A stretch of DNA of 64,000 nt from Microbotryum silenes-acaulis (lineage: Eukaryota > Basidiomycota > Microbotryomycetes > Microbotryales > Microbotryaceae): assembly GCA_003665825.1 (NCBI GenBank), contig QPFY01000005.1, positions 1,364,001 through 1,428,000 on the forward strand, written 5' to 3'. Under the pieces are notes generated by a model, which saw only the letters and a program-made list of their open reading frames with translations, did no database searches and was not told the DNA's origin. Of the stretch, positions 51,691 to 63,315 are shown one piece after another. Within the stretch, counting starts at the first letter, position 1, and each line of letters opens with the position of its first letter. Made by a program: the position numbers and the translations under genes.

Positions 51691-52765
51691 TACCTCCTAC
51701 CTAGCCGAAAGTGAATAACCACCACAAGACAAGGCTAGAGACTCTAACGACAAATCCACATTTCGTTCAAGAGCCAGCCGCGCGTCCCGAGGAGACTTCA
51801 CGATCCTTGTCGGCGACCTCTGCTCCGAAGTCATTGACGCCGTCGCCTGCGCGTGAGGCGGACTCATCTTCGGCTGACGAGCCCCGCATGTACGAAGTCG
51901 AACCTCTACAGGAGTACGAGCTAGTATCTCAACTGCGTGTTCCTGGCTGGGAGCAGATTCCAGCTTTATGGCCTGCTCCCATCGCTGAGGCGGGTCGGGC
52001 TTTACGGCCTGCTCTCATTCCCGAGCCTGGTGTGCCTTTACCGCCAGCGCTGCCTCAACTTCCTCGTTTTCAACGCGGACGATGGTGAGGTTGCTCCTAT
52101 TACTTTACCAGCTGGCGGCCTGTTGGCCGAAGGGGTGAAGACAAAAGAGGAGCTTATCGATCATCGACGCGAGGAGGCTGTTGAGGCTGTTAACAGTTAC
52201 GAAGTCGACGACCCTGCGGAGCGTGATCCACCTCTACCTCCTGACGATGGTCACGAGTACCGGCCTTATCGTGTCGGTCGCAATCCGGGCCTGCTCGAGA
52301 AAATTAACGAGGGCAACACTCTACCGGTTCGCACGCGTGCTCAGCGTCGCGTCGCCGCCCTCAGTATTGTGTCCACGCGGAAGGTCCTTCGTCGTGAACC
52401 AGAGCTCATCGCTTCGGTTTCCACTCGTCATCCACCGCTTCCCAAGACCTTCAAGGATGCGATGGCTTCGCCCGAGGCCGAGTCCTGGTACGCTGCATCG
52501 GTCAAGGAACTCAACTCCATGGGCTTGCACAGGGTGTTCAAGCTTTCGAGGCCACCTACTGGGGCTCGTGCCCTGGGCTATCCTTGGGTGTTTACTCGAA
52601 AGGAAGATGCCGAGGGCAACATCATCAGCTACAAGGCTCGGCTAGTCGTCCAAGGCTTTGCTCCACGACTGAGGATCGACTACAACAAGACGTTTGTTCC
52701 TGTCTCGTCGATCACGACGATCTTGTTCGTCGTCGGCCTTTGTGCCGCTCGCGGACTGGTCCTGA
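51691..52765 (+). pseudogene. Copia fragment 3 (integrase-RT linker and start of RT), frameshifted
   Basis: Encodes YEVEPLQEYELVSQLRVPGW, Pro-rich repeats, and then TGARALGYPWVFTRKEDAEG and SSITTILF, closely related to the corresponding part of copia element 2 but not identical. The frame changes at about 52085 (PRFQ then ADDGEVAP), and homology ends near GLVL at 52765, before the catalytic RT motif. No LTR pair was found. The first 70 bp match 815-886 inverted. It is a truncated old insertion. Confidence 0.8.
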
Positions 52766-54418
52766 CTTCTCGGCGTCGCTACCTCTCTTCTATCGGAAGT
52801 CTGTCTTCCGCGCCCGCATGTTTTCTGCGATAGTTGTCAGTGACTGTAAAACGCAAGAAACCGAAACCGGCAGTAGTGAGCCGGTATAAAAGGTGTCGTT
52901 GTGATTTGCGGGCTTGAACTCACCACCATGACCTTCGGTGCTCGACAAGTCAATATTCAGCTCGGCGTCCATTGCCGAGCGCTTGACAGGGGAGGCGATG
53001 ACCCGCTTGGACTGAGTTGGACGGTCGGCGGGGGCGTGGTCTGGCGTGTCATCTACCGCACATCAGGCACATGCAATATGCACAAAAGACGTATTCAAGA
53101 AGTACTCATGTCGTTCTGGCGGTGCACGCGAATCCTGAGGGGCACGAAGTTTAGGCGCCCGTGCCACTGCATTTGCCGGAGGACCTGTCCCTCCAAGCGC
53201 GAGCCTCAACGGTGCAGACAAGCGCACACAGATCACCTTCACGGAGGATGGTGTGTGCAAATCGCCCGGGGTGCCCATCGACAGTAACGGGGAGTGGCGT
53301 CGGAGATCCTTCGGCGCACTTGCGACCGGTAAAAAGCCCTCTCGGACATCCGCATAAAATCGACTATAATCGGGCAGGTCAAGAAGGTTCTCCCAAGCGG
53401 TTCGCCCCCTGTGCATTTTCCCAATGACTGCACACACGCTTGTCAGCCCAATCATCAGATCCTGGAGCCTACAAAAGCAGATATGTAAATTACTACTTAC
53501 ACCTTGGGGGTGATTAACTGGTGGTGGATGAAGACCACCTGCGGCTTCGCCGTTACTAGTACTAGTAGGTTTGGCGTGTTGACTTCGATCGCTGGCCGGG
53601 CCGGGTGAGGATAAGAAAGGGAAAGAGTCAGGTTTCTGCAACGGATTCAAATACAAACATATGGGAGGTACCACGGCTTACATTGACCGTTCCCCAAGTT
53701 CCACGCCGTTGCCGCATGTTCAGAAAACAAGCATCGCAACTTGGACATGCCCTGCCCGCCGCCGTTCCGCGCCGGTCTCTGCAGGTCTGTGCCGGCTTAT
53801 GCCGGCTGCTGGCCTTGCGCGCGGGCCTGTGCCGGAGCCGCCCCCCACCAACGAGAATTAGTAATGTTGAGACCGTCGTCAATTTCCCAAACTCGCGGCG
53901 CGCCCCCAAGCCGCCCCCCGGCGTTGAGATCGTCGTCAATTTCCCAAGCTCGCGCCGCCGAATTTTTCTGGAACAAACCTTCAGCTCTAAAGAGCTTCAG
54001 GGATTTTCTATTCGCTGGACTGGCTGACGCAGGGTTGGAAAGTAATGAACTCGTGGCAGATACGATTACAGTAGAGAGGGGGAAACAAAATCGGCCTCGA
54101 AGACGGGCAGAAAAGAGGGGGGCAGGACTCACGCCCGACAGAAGCCAAACTCAAAAGACCACACGCAGTCAGAGGGAAAGCGGAACGACGTATAAGGTAC
54201 ACTCGCAAGGACGATTGAATGTAGGAGAGCGGAGATACGGATGCGATGGATCACACAGGCATGAGACCAGGGCGGCAAGACGAGGGATCCTAAGTGGAGA
54301 GGAACGGGGGTTCGAGTAAAGACGATCGTGGAAGAATGATGATGGATCGTCTTGACGTGAATTGAATCCAAACATTCATCCTTCTGAACCTTTCGAGGAG
54401 TGTAGACCGTCGCATCCT
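52766..54418. other. Intergenic region without recognised genes
   Basis: No domain-bearing frame was found. It includes a tandem duplication at 53868-53962 and GTGCCGG/TATGCCGG-type short repeats just before it (about 53780-53840). The right end is the 3' flank of SNF7. Confidence 0.45.
53868..53962 (+). repeat. Tandem duplication of a ~50-bp GC-rich unit
   Basis: Two adjacent copies of a unit beginning GTTGAGAYCGTCGTCAATTT and continuing CCCAARCTCGCG, separated by a C-rich spacer. Confidence 0.75.
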
Positions 54419-55629
54419 CTACATAGCCAATTGGGCCTGCAATTGCCTCAATTCGGCCTCTTCCTCGTCCTCCTCGATCGCTTGTGCCGGCGTCTTGACT
54501 GTAGGCACGATACCCGTCGTAGAGAGCGAGGAGTTAGTATAACGTCCATTCAATCTTCTTCCGCAACAGATGTCCTACTTGGTACAGCCGCGGCGGGTGA
54601 ATGTAATGGTGCGGCCTCGGCGCCGGCCAATCGGTTGTTGAGTTCCTCTTGTTCCAGTTCGGCCAGCTCGTCCAGCACGTCTTGATCATCGACCTGCATC
54701 AAAGTACCAGATAGTTCAGTGATGATTCGATTGTGTCTCGATCCCTTGTCCGATCTATACTCACGTCGATACCCATCCCCGCTGGATTGGAAATGGCTTC
54801 CGAGATCTCGTTTGTGAGTTCGAGCTGATTGCGCACATCGTCCATGGTCGCGTCGACCTTGTCCACATTACTATGAAAATATATCACAATCTTAGCCAGC
54901 ATGTTCCTTTGAGTACCCGAATCGATCCAGTTCGGACGCACAGCTTGCCATGGATCCCCTTGAGTACGTCAGCACCCTTCTTCATCGCCTCGAGCGTCTC
55001 CTTGTTCATATTCGCCGATTCGATCGCGTTGACCTGCGGACCAAAAGCCAGGCGTACCATACCCATCAGTGCCCAAAGAGTGCGTTGCGAATAGATGCGC
55101 TGTGATCGGTGCGCACCTGGGTTGTGAGCGTCATCTTTCGCCCGGCGATGCTGTCGAGTTCATTCTCGTACAGCTTCTTTTGCCGCAGTGCTTGCTTGGC
55201 GACTGGTGCATAATACGAGGAGGAACGTGTGAGTAAGGGGTAGGGTTTCTGTTTCATTCTCCTCCGCCACCTCGTCCCCCATCGCCCGATCTCCCTTTCA
55301 CGCCGCGTCCGTCCCGCGATCGTCATCCGTGACTCGACCGATAACCCATACCCATGCCCATACCCACTCCACACCCACTCGACCCATCCCACCCATCCCA
55401 CCCAAACCCACCACCACCCAAACCTACGCTCCCAAAACTCACCTCTCGGATTACTCGTCGCATTCGCCTTGGCCTTCCTCAACTCGGCCTCAATCTTGGT
55501 GCCCAAGAACTCCTCCTTCTTATCGAGCATCATCAAATGTTCCCTCAGATTGACGATCGCTTCGCGGGTCGAATCTCGAGAACCGCGCGAGGATCCCGAA
55601 CCGGTGAAGTAGGAGAGCCAGGAGGACAT
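54419..55629 (-). CDS. SNF7: SNF7/VPS32, ESCRT-III core subunit
   Basis: Six exons (55629-55443, 55202-55117, 55033-54942, 54870-54765, 54693-54579 and 54498-54419) join in phase into 221 residues, the usual size for Snf7. The N-terminus MSSWLSYFTG and helix 1-2 segments (LREHLMMLDKKEEFLGTKIE, then AKQALRQKKLYENELD), followed by NAIESANMNKETLEAMKKG and VDATMDDVRNQLELTNEI, are diagnostic. The C-terminus is acidic and ends EEAELRQLQAQLAM, the MIM region used by Vps4 and Bro1 family partners. Role: membrane scission at endosomes as the main ESCRT-III filament. Intron 1 (about 240 bp) is longer than others in the window. Confidence 0.95.
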
Positions 55630-56175
55630 GGTTGGTGGGCTGGGTGCGGTGTAGTGGGTGGGTGCGGTCTCGGGCGGTGCGGTGGGTGGGTGAGGCCGGT
55701 GAGGAGGCGGTTTGTTCGATGACGAGCAGGCAGGGCGGGCACGCGCGAAGGCGGTGTGGAGTGGATCGAGGTGGCTTGAGGTCAGGTAGAGGGGTGGTGA
55801 TCAATGTTAGACGGTGCGTGAACGATACAATCCCGTTCGTGGATGTAGGCTGTGTGCAGGTGTGGACTGATGGATGACGAGACGGACGGAGTGAGACCCA
55901 CCCGCTTCGAATAAGCCGTGAGCCTGTCAAGTCAGGTGACGAAAGCGGTAGAAAGCGGGCGTAAGGCGGGACAAATTGGTTGCGTCACGCGTCGCGGCCA
56001 AAGCTAGCGTCGTTTCCTCAGCATACACCGCGAGTTTCCCCAAATTCCAAAAAGGTTGGTGAAGAGTGGATACACATGCTGATACATCTTGAAAGCATAT
56101 CACTTATTTACAAAACAAGCCAAGAAAGAGGGAACAATCGAGGTCGTGAGATAAGCTCGGCCAAAAAAGAAAATT
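55630..56175. other. SNF7 5' flank
   Basis: Promoter region of SNF7, GC-rich with GGTGGGTG-type runs. No other gene was recognised before the tRNA at 56176. Confidence 0.45.
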
Positions 56176-56270
56176 GACCAGAGTGGGATTTGAACCCACG
56201 CCCTTTCGGACTAGCGAGATCACGTCAAACAACCTGAAGCTAGCTTCTTAGACCACTCGAACATCTGGCC
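56176..56270 (-). tRNA. tRNA-Leu(CAG) with a short intron
   Basis: The acceptor stem GGCCAGA pairs with TCTGGTC (one G-U pair). The T arm GTGGG TTCAAAT CCCAC is perfect, and a class II variable arm (TCCGAAAGGG type) is present. The anticodon stem CTAGC/GCTAG closes once a 16-nt intron (TTGTTTGACGTGATCT) is removed between position 37 and 38, leaving the loop TTCAGGC with anticodon CAG. Confidence 0.92.
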
Positions 56271-56331
56271 GAAGGCTTTGCCATAAAAGCTCCCGGTTCA
56301 AGCTATATAGTAACGACAAAACATCACGTGA

Positions 56332-56518
56332 TGGGAGGGAGCAACCGTGGGTGGGGGGGACTTGAACTCGGATGTATCGGGTTGGTCTGTTCTGCTAGTT
56401 ACAACGCATCGAGCGGCGGTTGTGGTCATCATCGTGCATACTGGGCAGCATCTCCTTTAGTTCCGTAGGGGGTTTTCTCGTCTTGCAAATTAGCGATGAG
56501 TTTCATACAAAAAAAAAA
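56332..56518 (+). repeat. Retroposon 3' tail, copy S0
   Basis: From GGGAGGGAGCAACCGTGGG to the terminal A-run, nearly identical to the 3' parts of 57341-57723 and 59797-60171. It lacks the upstream half of that element, so it is 5'-truncated. Confidence 0.85.
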
Positions 56519-57340
56519 TCTCGATTGATCGCCCTTGGTTCGAGCTTCTGCCACATCACGATGACACACAGCGAAAGCGGATCCCCTTGGCCCTCTCCTG
56601 GACTACGCCGTGAGTTTTCCACTCCTCTCAAGGGCCGGGTCAGTTTTCTCTTTTCGGTCGAGCGACTCCGTGATCTCCTGTTCAAGGCCGGCACAAACTG
56701 CCTGCGTGGCTCGCCTCTCCTTGCTTTGCTGCTCGCTCGGAGTCGCGGCCGCGCGGCGGGTGACTCGGGTACCGAACCGCCATACACATCCACACTCGAG
56801 CGAGGTCCCACACAATGACATCACCGTCGTGGGCCTCATGCTCCTTCTTTCCCCAGTATCTGCGGTGATTGGGAACCACCTGCACGTACAACGGGACTCG
56901 AGTGTGCGTTCCGAGATTGGGAGTACGCCGCAGGGAAGCGAGGCCCCTGCGGAAGGTATACCCCGCCTCTGGTCTCCAGCCGCGCGCCGGTGTTGTCGGC
57001 CACCCGCCCGCGCTGCAGACCGAGGCGTGTCCAATGGACTGTCACATGCTCCGTGACTTTCCCCGGAAATCTCGGGATTGTGTGTTTTTGTGCGAAGTAG
57101 GCCTGTTTCGCAGTTGCAGTCATTGAAATGGGGGTGATCTGGGGTCGTGCGGTCGCGAGGGGGGGGCCGACTTTGGTAACCGAAAAGGGGTTTGGAATCC
57201 GCGGTGCAGATCCAGCGCAGTTGGGTACAAGGGGTAGGTGATTGCTGCGGTCGCAGGGGGTTACATCCCCCCTTTGGACCACGTGAATCATTCGGATTGA
57301 GCGGGATGTTTGTGCCATCGGAGGCCTTGTTCGACGCGTG
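56519..57340. other. No gene recognised
   Basis: Open frames exist on both strands (for example 56610-57056 plus) but without a known domain or consistent splicing. G-rich runs near 57140-57170 and 57355-57400. It may be 5'-truncated retroposon sequence or single-copy DNA between insertions. Confidence 0.35.
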
Positions 57341-57767
57341 TCAAAGAATTAAGGGGCTTCAAGGAGTAGGGCGGTCTCAGGGGGGGTCTGAAGTCAAAAG
57401 ATCGAAGAAGGTTCAACTGTACAACTATAATCGGATTCGCCTGTACAACACATGTACCACCACCAACAATTCCTCCATCGTTTCCCGATTCCTTGTGTAT
57501 TATCTTCAATCTTCCTTTCATTCGTCTCTGGGAGGGAGCAACCGTGGGTGGGGGGGACTTGAACTCGGATGTATCGGGTTGGTCTGTTCTGCTAGTTACA
57601 ACGCATCGAGCGGCGGTTGTGGTCATCATCGTGCATACTGGGCAGCATCTCCTTTAGTTCCGTAGGGGGTTTTCTCGTCTTGCAAATTAGCGATGAGTTT
57701 CATACAAAAAAAAAACAAAAAAACATGGGGGCAATATGATGAACAGTTTCTACAAAAAAAACAAAAA
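57341..57767 (+). repeat. Short retroposon S1 (about 380 bp) with A-tail
   Basis: Starts TCAAAGAATTAAGGGGC and ends in an A-run at 57723. It is followed by a second short tail (GGGGGCAATATGATGAACAG, then A-run to 57767). More than 95% identical by eye to 59797-60171. It encodes nothing obvious. The size and A-tail suggest a SINE or the 3' UTR of a LINE. Confidence 0.8.
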
Positions 57768-59796
57768 CATCGACGCGTTGGGGGGCAGTCGTTGCAGCGG
57801 CCAGGGTCACAGTTCCAACCATCAAGTCCGAACTCCTTACGCTTCCCGAATTGCTTTCGCTTCCGCCTCGCCTCCCTTCACTCTATGCTGAAGGTGCCAA
57901 GCACGCATATGACGATGCGGACGCAGTGGCGAAGTTTGCGCAGATCGCGGACCTGTACTGGAGGGACGAAGGGAAGGGATGGGCTCTGGTTGGTCATCGA
58001 CGCGGGTTCTGGCAGCACTCTAAGGAACCCGCCCTACAGCACGAGCACGTGTGGTCGCGCGTGGGTCAGTTGCTCAAGGCGAAAGCCTTGCTGCCCAAGA
58101 CCGCGTTGCGACCTGCTCGGATACCTCTCAAGGAGGCTCCCCGTCCCCGGTGCTTCAACTTCTTTGGGCTCACCCGACCGTTCACTATTCGCAAGCTTTG
58201 TCGGCTTGTGAACAAGGTGCGGTTCCCATGGAGGGAGGATCGTGTCAAGCGTTTCCCTGATGGGACTTCTCAGAGCGATAGGAAACGCTTCTGGAGATGG
58301 CTTCATGACCGGTTCGCGTCTGCTGTGGAGCAGGACACCCACTGGCGGCTCATGTACGACGTGACGCCGACGCGCAAGAGGCAGCATACTCAGGTTCATG
58401 CCTCTTCGCCGACGTGTCTGTTCTGTGGCAACGATGCAGCGGTCATCGAGACGGTGTCGCACTACTTTTTCGAGTGCGCGTACTCGACCAGCTTCTGGGG
58501 CGGGGTGCTGCGCATTCTGTTCGACAAGCTCGGCATCGAGGATACCGACGTCGATCCGTCGACGTTCACTCCGGAGCAGCTGACTATGGGGCTCCCCCTT
58601 TTGCGGGGTCGTGGGAGAACGACCTCGAAATGGATGTGGGTTCGGCTGGCTTGCGCGATCGGCTTCCAGCGGCTGCACCTGCTCCGCTGGCGCGTTCATC
58701 AGCGGTTCGAGCTGGACAAGGTCGTGGCCCCTCCCTCGCTGCCCAGTGCACTCAGAGCGTTCGAGCGAGATTTTCTCTCTCGAGCGGGCTTTGTGCCTGG
58801 GGCTCGAGATTGGGAGGTGTGATGACCGAGTTAAGTCCTTCCTTCCTATTTTCCTCCCCTCCTTTCCTCCCTTCTTTTTCGGAGGTCGACTTTTCTTTCA
58901 GAAGCTGACTGTCTTGAAACTTGTTGCGCAGTGGAAGGCTGCGCACCTCTCTTTCTCTCTCTACTTTGCGCAGTAGCGGTCTTCGTTCTTGGATGGATCG
59001 GCAAGCCCGGTCGATCGTCTTTGCGTTGGAGGCTTTGTGAAGTTTCCCCTCTCCTGTCCCCCCTTTTTCCCTTCCCTTCCTCTTCTCGTTCCTGTTGCTC
59101 GGTTGTTGACTACGCTTCAGCCACTTCCCCTTTTATTCCTAAGCCGTGTGTTGGATTCCGTCGAATGGTTCGTTCGTTCGCGTTGGTCAAGATCTACGGC
59201 ATGGCTCGGGAAGAAAGGTCGCTCGTTCTTGGTCAATATCCTCGCGTCAAGGCGAGGCTCGTTTCGTTGTATTGGATCGTCTTTCGCTCGGCCCCGACGG
59301 CTCAACAGCCAGCACTCGAGACTCAGCCAAGGGAGGACATCAGGCGCTGTCGGGGTGACGAGTAGCTGGGGCTTGGCTGCGGCCTGTTAGTCCCTGGGGA
59401 CCTCTATCTCTGGCTTCGACCCCCTCCCTTCGCCCCTCGGGTGTGTTCCCCTCCTCCTCCCCTCCTCTCTGTCTTAGTATTCCTGGTTCTCCGTGTTTCC
59501 AGTCGTGACTTTTTGTATATTCTCCCCCTTTCTTTCTCTAGGCGCTCTTGCCTGGTTTTCGAGTATCTTCGCTCCCGCTCTTGGGACGTGAAGCGGCAGC
59601 AGTACTCACCGCCCGTTGGAGTCCGCGTTAGGTGCTCGGCGGGCTTTGATCTGCGCAGCGCTCTTTGCGCGCAGGGGTTTGACTTTCACCCAACTGCTCG
59701 CCGTCGTTGCTTTATAACCTCCTTTAGCTCTTTTTGTAGCGGTCCCAGCCAACCCGAAGGATTGCAATTTATGAGCCCCAGTCAAACAAAAAAAAA
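57768..59796 (+). pseudogene. 5'-truncated non-LTR retrotransposon (LINE) 1
   Basis: Begins directly after an A-run and ends in its own A-run (59788-59796). The frame 57851-58822 (323 codons to a TGA) is the C-terminal part of a LINE ORF2. It contains the zf-RVT pattern CLFCGNDAAVIETVSHYFFEC (about residues 189-210) preceded by WRLMYDVTPTRKRQ, characteristic of the region after the reverse-transcriptase domain. The catalytic RT and endonuclease parts are missing, so this is a dead 5' truncation. About 970 bp of 3' untranslated sequence follows. Confidence 0.8.
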
Positions 59797-60171
59797 TCAA
59801 AGAATTAAGGGGCCTCAAGGAGTATGGCGGTCTCAGGGGGGGTCTGAAGTCAAAGATCGAAGAAGGTTCAACTGTACAACTATAATCGGATTCGCCTGTA
59901 CAACACATGTACCACCACCAACAATTCCTCCATCGTTTCCCGATTCCTTGTGTATTATCTTCAGTCTTCCTTTCATTCGTCTCTGGGAGGAAGCAACCGT
60001 GGGTGGGGGGGACTTGAACTCGGATGTATCGGGTTGGTCTGTTCTGCTAGTTACAACGCATCGAGCGGCGGTTGTGGTCATCATCGTGCATACTGGGCAG
60101 CATCTCCTTTAGTTCCGTAGGGGGTTTTCTCGACTTGCAAATTAGCGATGAGTTTCATACAAAAAAAAAAA
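59797..60171 (+). repeat. Short retroposon S2 with A-tail
   Basis: Second nearly identical copy of 57341-57723, starting immediately after the A-run of LINE 1 and ending in an A-run at 60161-60171. Confidence 0.85.
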
Positions 60172-60307
60172 GGACACACCGGCCCGTTTCTCGCATCTTG
60201 CGGGCGGTTTGTGTTATCATCGTCGACTTCCATCTAGTTTTTCCGTAGGCCAAATAGGGGGAACATGAACTGGGGGCAATATGATGAACAAGTTCTACAA
60301 AAAAAAT
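60172..60307 (+). repeat. Short retroposon tail S3 with A-run
   Basis: Almost identical to 471-605 at the left end of the window (from ACACCGGCCCGTTTC to GATGAACAAGTTCTAC plus A-run). It starts directly after the A-run of S2. Confidence 0.85.
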
Positions 60308-61542
60308 AAAATCAAGAAGCTCGATGACATGCTCGTCGATTTCGTCCGTGGGGGCAAGGGCAGGACCAGCTACGGCAGAGACATTGTGTTCACCGCAAAG
60401 AACAAGGGGGGACTCGGGGTGATCAGGATGCAGGACGTTGTGGACGCGGTTGCGGCACGGATCTGGGACGTTCTTCTCGGCGGTTCCGGCGCGATTTGGC
60501 AAGGACTTGCTCGCGCAGCACTCCAGCGAGCTTAGCCCGACCTCGACCTGGCCACCGATCTCTGGCCACATCCATCCACTCCCATCCCCAACGGCCTTCA
60601 TCCCCGATGGCGCGCCGCACTGGGCGTTGCGAAACATCACGACGCGCAGGTCAACCCGAGGGCCTTGACCACCGCGAACCTGCTCGCGCTACCCACCCTG
60701 CTCGGCAGCCTCCACACCCCCATCAGAGGGAGACAGACCATCGACGCGGTTCATGTACCTGACTACCTTCGTCTCCAGGGCTACCCGAAGGTGGCGGATC
60801 TCTATCGGCGCGAGTTGTATGCGGGTGGGGGGTTTCACCTCTGGACGCCGCCGGCGGATGTGCTCGGCGACAACAGCGAGTACGATCGACGCGGGCTCCC
60901 ACAGCGACTGGCAATCGCGGCCTGGTACCGGTTCACTGTCGATCGACACAAGAACACACCCTTGGCGGCGGCGGTGGCGGCGGGACGACTCAACGTGCCA
61001 GTATTAGACTGAATCGGATTCGAACCGACGATCTCAGGGGCTTCTGGAAGGCGGTCAACTCGAAGGCGCTGACAGCGAGGGAAAGGGAAGTTTGGTTCAA
61101 GCTGATTCTCCGCTTCACCCCGACGCGCAAGCTGCAACACCAACAAAACCACGACACTTCTCCCGCGTGCCTCGTCTGCAAAGCGCCGGTGGACGACACC
61201 GACCACTACTTTTTCGACTGCGTTGACTCGCGGAACGTCTGGATCGCGACAAGGGGCGTGCTCTGCGACGCACTCGGGTGCGACACGATCGAGGACGTCC
61301 AGTACACGACACTGCAACGGCTCTTTGGCCTGCCCAAGCTCAAGGCCAAGCTCAGCGAACAGGAAGGGGCGGGCAGGACAACCGAGATCTTCACGGGGAT
61401 GGTCTTGGAGATGATCAGCAGTGGGAGATGGAGGATGCAGAAGCTCGGGACGAGGATGGAAAGCGTGGAGAGGACGAGGGTGGTACTGGAGGAGAGGATG
61501 AAGTTGAGGGCGGGAGGAGCAAGGGGCGGGCGAGGGCAGTAG
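60308..61542 (+). pseudogene. 5'-truncated LINE 2 ORF2 remnant
   Basis: Begins right after the S3 A-run. Frames read KKLDDMLVDFVRGGKGRT, then KGGLGVIRMQDVVDAVAARI (the segment just downstream of a LINE RT domain), a TAG at 60533-60535, a long frame to 61012, a frame change, and the zf-RVT pattern CLVCKAPVDDTDHYFFDC (about 61.17-61.22 kb) in WFKLILRFTPTRKLQHQ context. At least one stop and one frameshift make it non-functional. It belongs to the same superfamily as LINE 1 but is diverged at the protein level. Confidence 0.8.
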
Positions 61543-61635
61543 AGGCTGGGTATACTGCGTTTGCTTCAAAACTGCGTTTCTAAAATCTTTGGCTCGGGTG
61601 GAACACGAACCTGACTGGCCCATCGCTCCTTTATC

Positions 61636-62145
61636 AACAGCACCAAGCTAAACAAGCATTGCAGAGACAGGGAAGGCCAAAGGCACACTCTTCGAGAAGC
61701 CCCGCAACGCCTCCAAAGTTGAACAAGAGGCATCCGCCGCCGAGCGATGTAAGTCTCGTCCTAACAGGTCCCGTGTTCGACGGTGATCCCGTTTTCGACG
61801 GTGACTGACTGACTTCCCCTTTTGATGCGGACTTGTGTGCAACGGTATTTTAACCTCACAAACCAAACAAATCTGAAGCGAGCGCGTTGGAAAAGACCAA
61901 GCGGGTCATGTACGGCCGCTTCGGCGCGCCCGAGGACAAGGAGAAGAAGAAGCAAGGCGCGGTGGGTGGCGCCATCGCCAACGGGAATGCGAATGCGGAT
62001 CGACATGGGTGAAGGCAATAGAAGACCGGGTAATCGGCCATCGTGTTCTGCGTTCTGATCAGCCTCCCTTGTTGAGCTTGGTTGTGTCGTTTGGAACGGG
62101 CAAATAGACTTTGGAAAAATTGTCGAAATGACAGAGGAAGTGAAG
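61636..62145 (+). pseudogene. TLS1 3' region, copy C (broken, introns retained)
   Basis: Matches the last three exons and introns of TLS1 (24711-24226) in inverted orientation. It shows STKL..., then CEEE-free remnants, KRVMYGRFGAPEDKEKKKQG (about 61.90 kb), and the last-exon sequence ACTTTGGAAAAATTG near 62108. The frame is broken after NGNANADRHG and in the first exon. Introns are present, so this is a DNA-level duplication and not a processed copy. Confidence 0.85.
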
Positions 62146-62358
62146 GGAGATCGCCCGCGTCGTCGTTGTCGTCATTGCATGCATGACGGGAGAGATTATG
62201 TACCTTGAGATGAACAGCCAAAAAGGAAAAGTGTGTATGGGTGGTGGTATGGCTTGAACGGCTTGTGATGTATAAAAGATGTCCACGTTGACAAAGGCAT
62301 ACGGTATAGTAAGGATGTTTCCGGTGGTCTGGCCGGAGTATGGCGCGCTCCTCTACTT

Positions 62359-63178
62359 TCAATTGTTCTTGATGATAAAGGAATGTGTATGTTTCCCGAA
62401 TACTCCCTGATCTTGGACGTATTTGTCCTGTGAGACGCCGAAGTAAAAGAAGCTGTGGGGACAGACAAGCTGTCAGTTGATCAAACCTCGAGAGAAAAGG
62501 AAAGTGCAGTGGAGGCACATACGCCGAGACCTTTGCATTTACTCCTTCGTCACCGGTGAGGACCTTCCAGGGTATGTCAATCGGGATCGTGGTAGTGGTG
62601 CCTCCAGTGTGGAGCGGGATGTCGTAATCGATAGCCCCTATAGCATTGAGTCAACCTCAAGTTCAAGTTAGCATCAAGTTTAGACATTGGGGTCTTCCTG
62701 TGGTCAGGGTCGCAGTGGCCTTTCGACCTTTTCTGGGAGGCATCTGAAGGAGCTCACTGATTTCCCAGTTCGTACTCCCACGGCATGTTAACCAAAGATC
62801 AGCTTTTGCTGGGGAGTGGGTCGGCGTCCACCTGTAAGTGACCGTGTCGCCGGGGCGGTATGTCTCGCCTCCCCAAGGATAGACGATGGCGGGAGGGGTG
62901 GGAAGGGGGGGACGGGGACGGGGACGGGGACGGGGCCTTAGAGCGAGAGGGGCGAGATGAGAGACGTCTCTGGTCAGCGTCGAGGGGTGACGGAAGTCGG
63001 GGGTGGGTGAACCGGAGATGTTTTGCTTCGTGAAATCGGCGACTGGTTCGCTGCCAGGGGCCGGCTCGAAGCTCCGGCCGTTGTCGAGCGCTTTCAGGGG
63101 CGAGGCGGTGAGGGGGAAACACGTTGCCAAACTCGCTACGAGAGCGAGTGCGGCCAAACGCGACCACAAGAGCAGCAT
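62359..63178 (-). CDS. Kre9/Knh1-like secreted protein (copy C, open)
   Basis: Starts at ATG 63178 with a signal peptide (MLLLWSRLAALALVASLATC). A Pro/Arg-rich linker (PRPRPRPRPP, from a GGGGAC microsatellite at 62911-62936) leads to a Kre9/Knh1-type beta domain: PPAIVYPWGGETYRPGDTVTYRW, then DLWLTCRG. Exons 2 (62637-62523: AIDYDIPLHTGG...) and 3 (62452-62359: FFYFGVSQDKYVQDQG to TGA) join in phase. The first donor is uncertain: GTCTAA at about 62686, or GTGAGC further upstream, both give the right phase. Members of this family are Ser/Thr-rich or GPI-anchored secreted proteins, and Kre9/Knh1 itself acts in cell-wall beta-1,6-glucan assembly. A role here is inferred. This is the best-preserved of three copies; A and B are broken. 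Confidence 0.65.
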
Positions 63179-63315
63179 GGTACGAGGCGTAGGTTCTTCA
63201 CGGATGAGGTCGGATAGCAACGACTAACAAAGGGCGACTTTGATGGATGATACAAGGGAGAGGACAAGAGGCGTCACGATCCTCCGAGTCGACTCCGGTG
63301 TCAGGAGGAGGTTTT

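Noticed and set aside
53063..53674. A 203-codon minus-strand frame between copia fragment 3 and SNF7
   Set aside because: Pro/Ser-rich translation without family resemblance; probably chance in GC-rich DNA.
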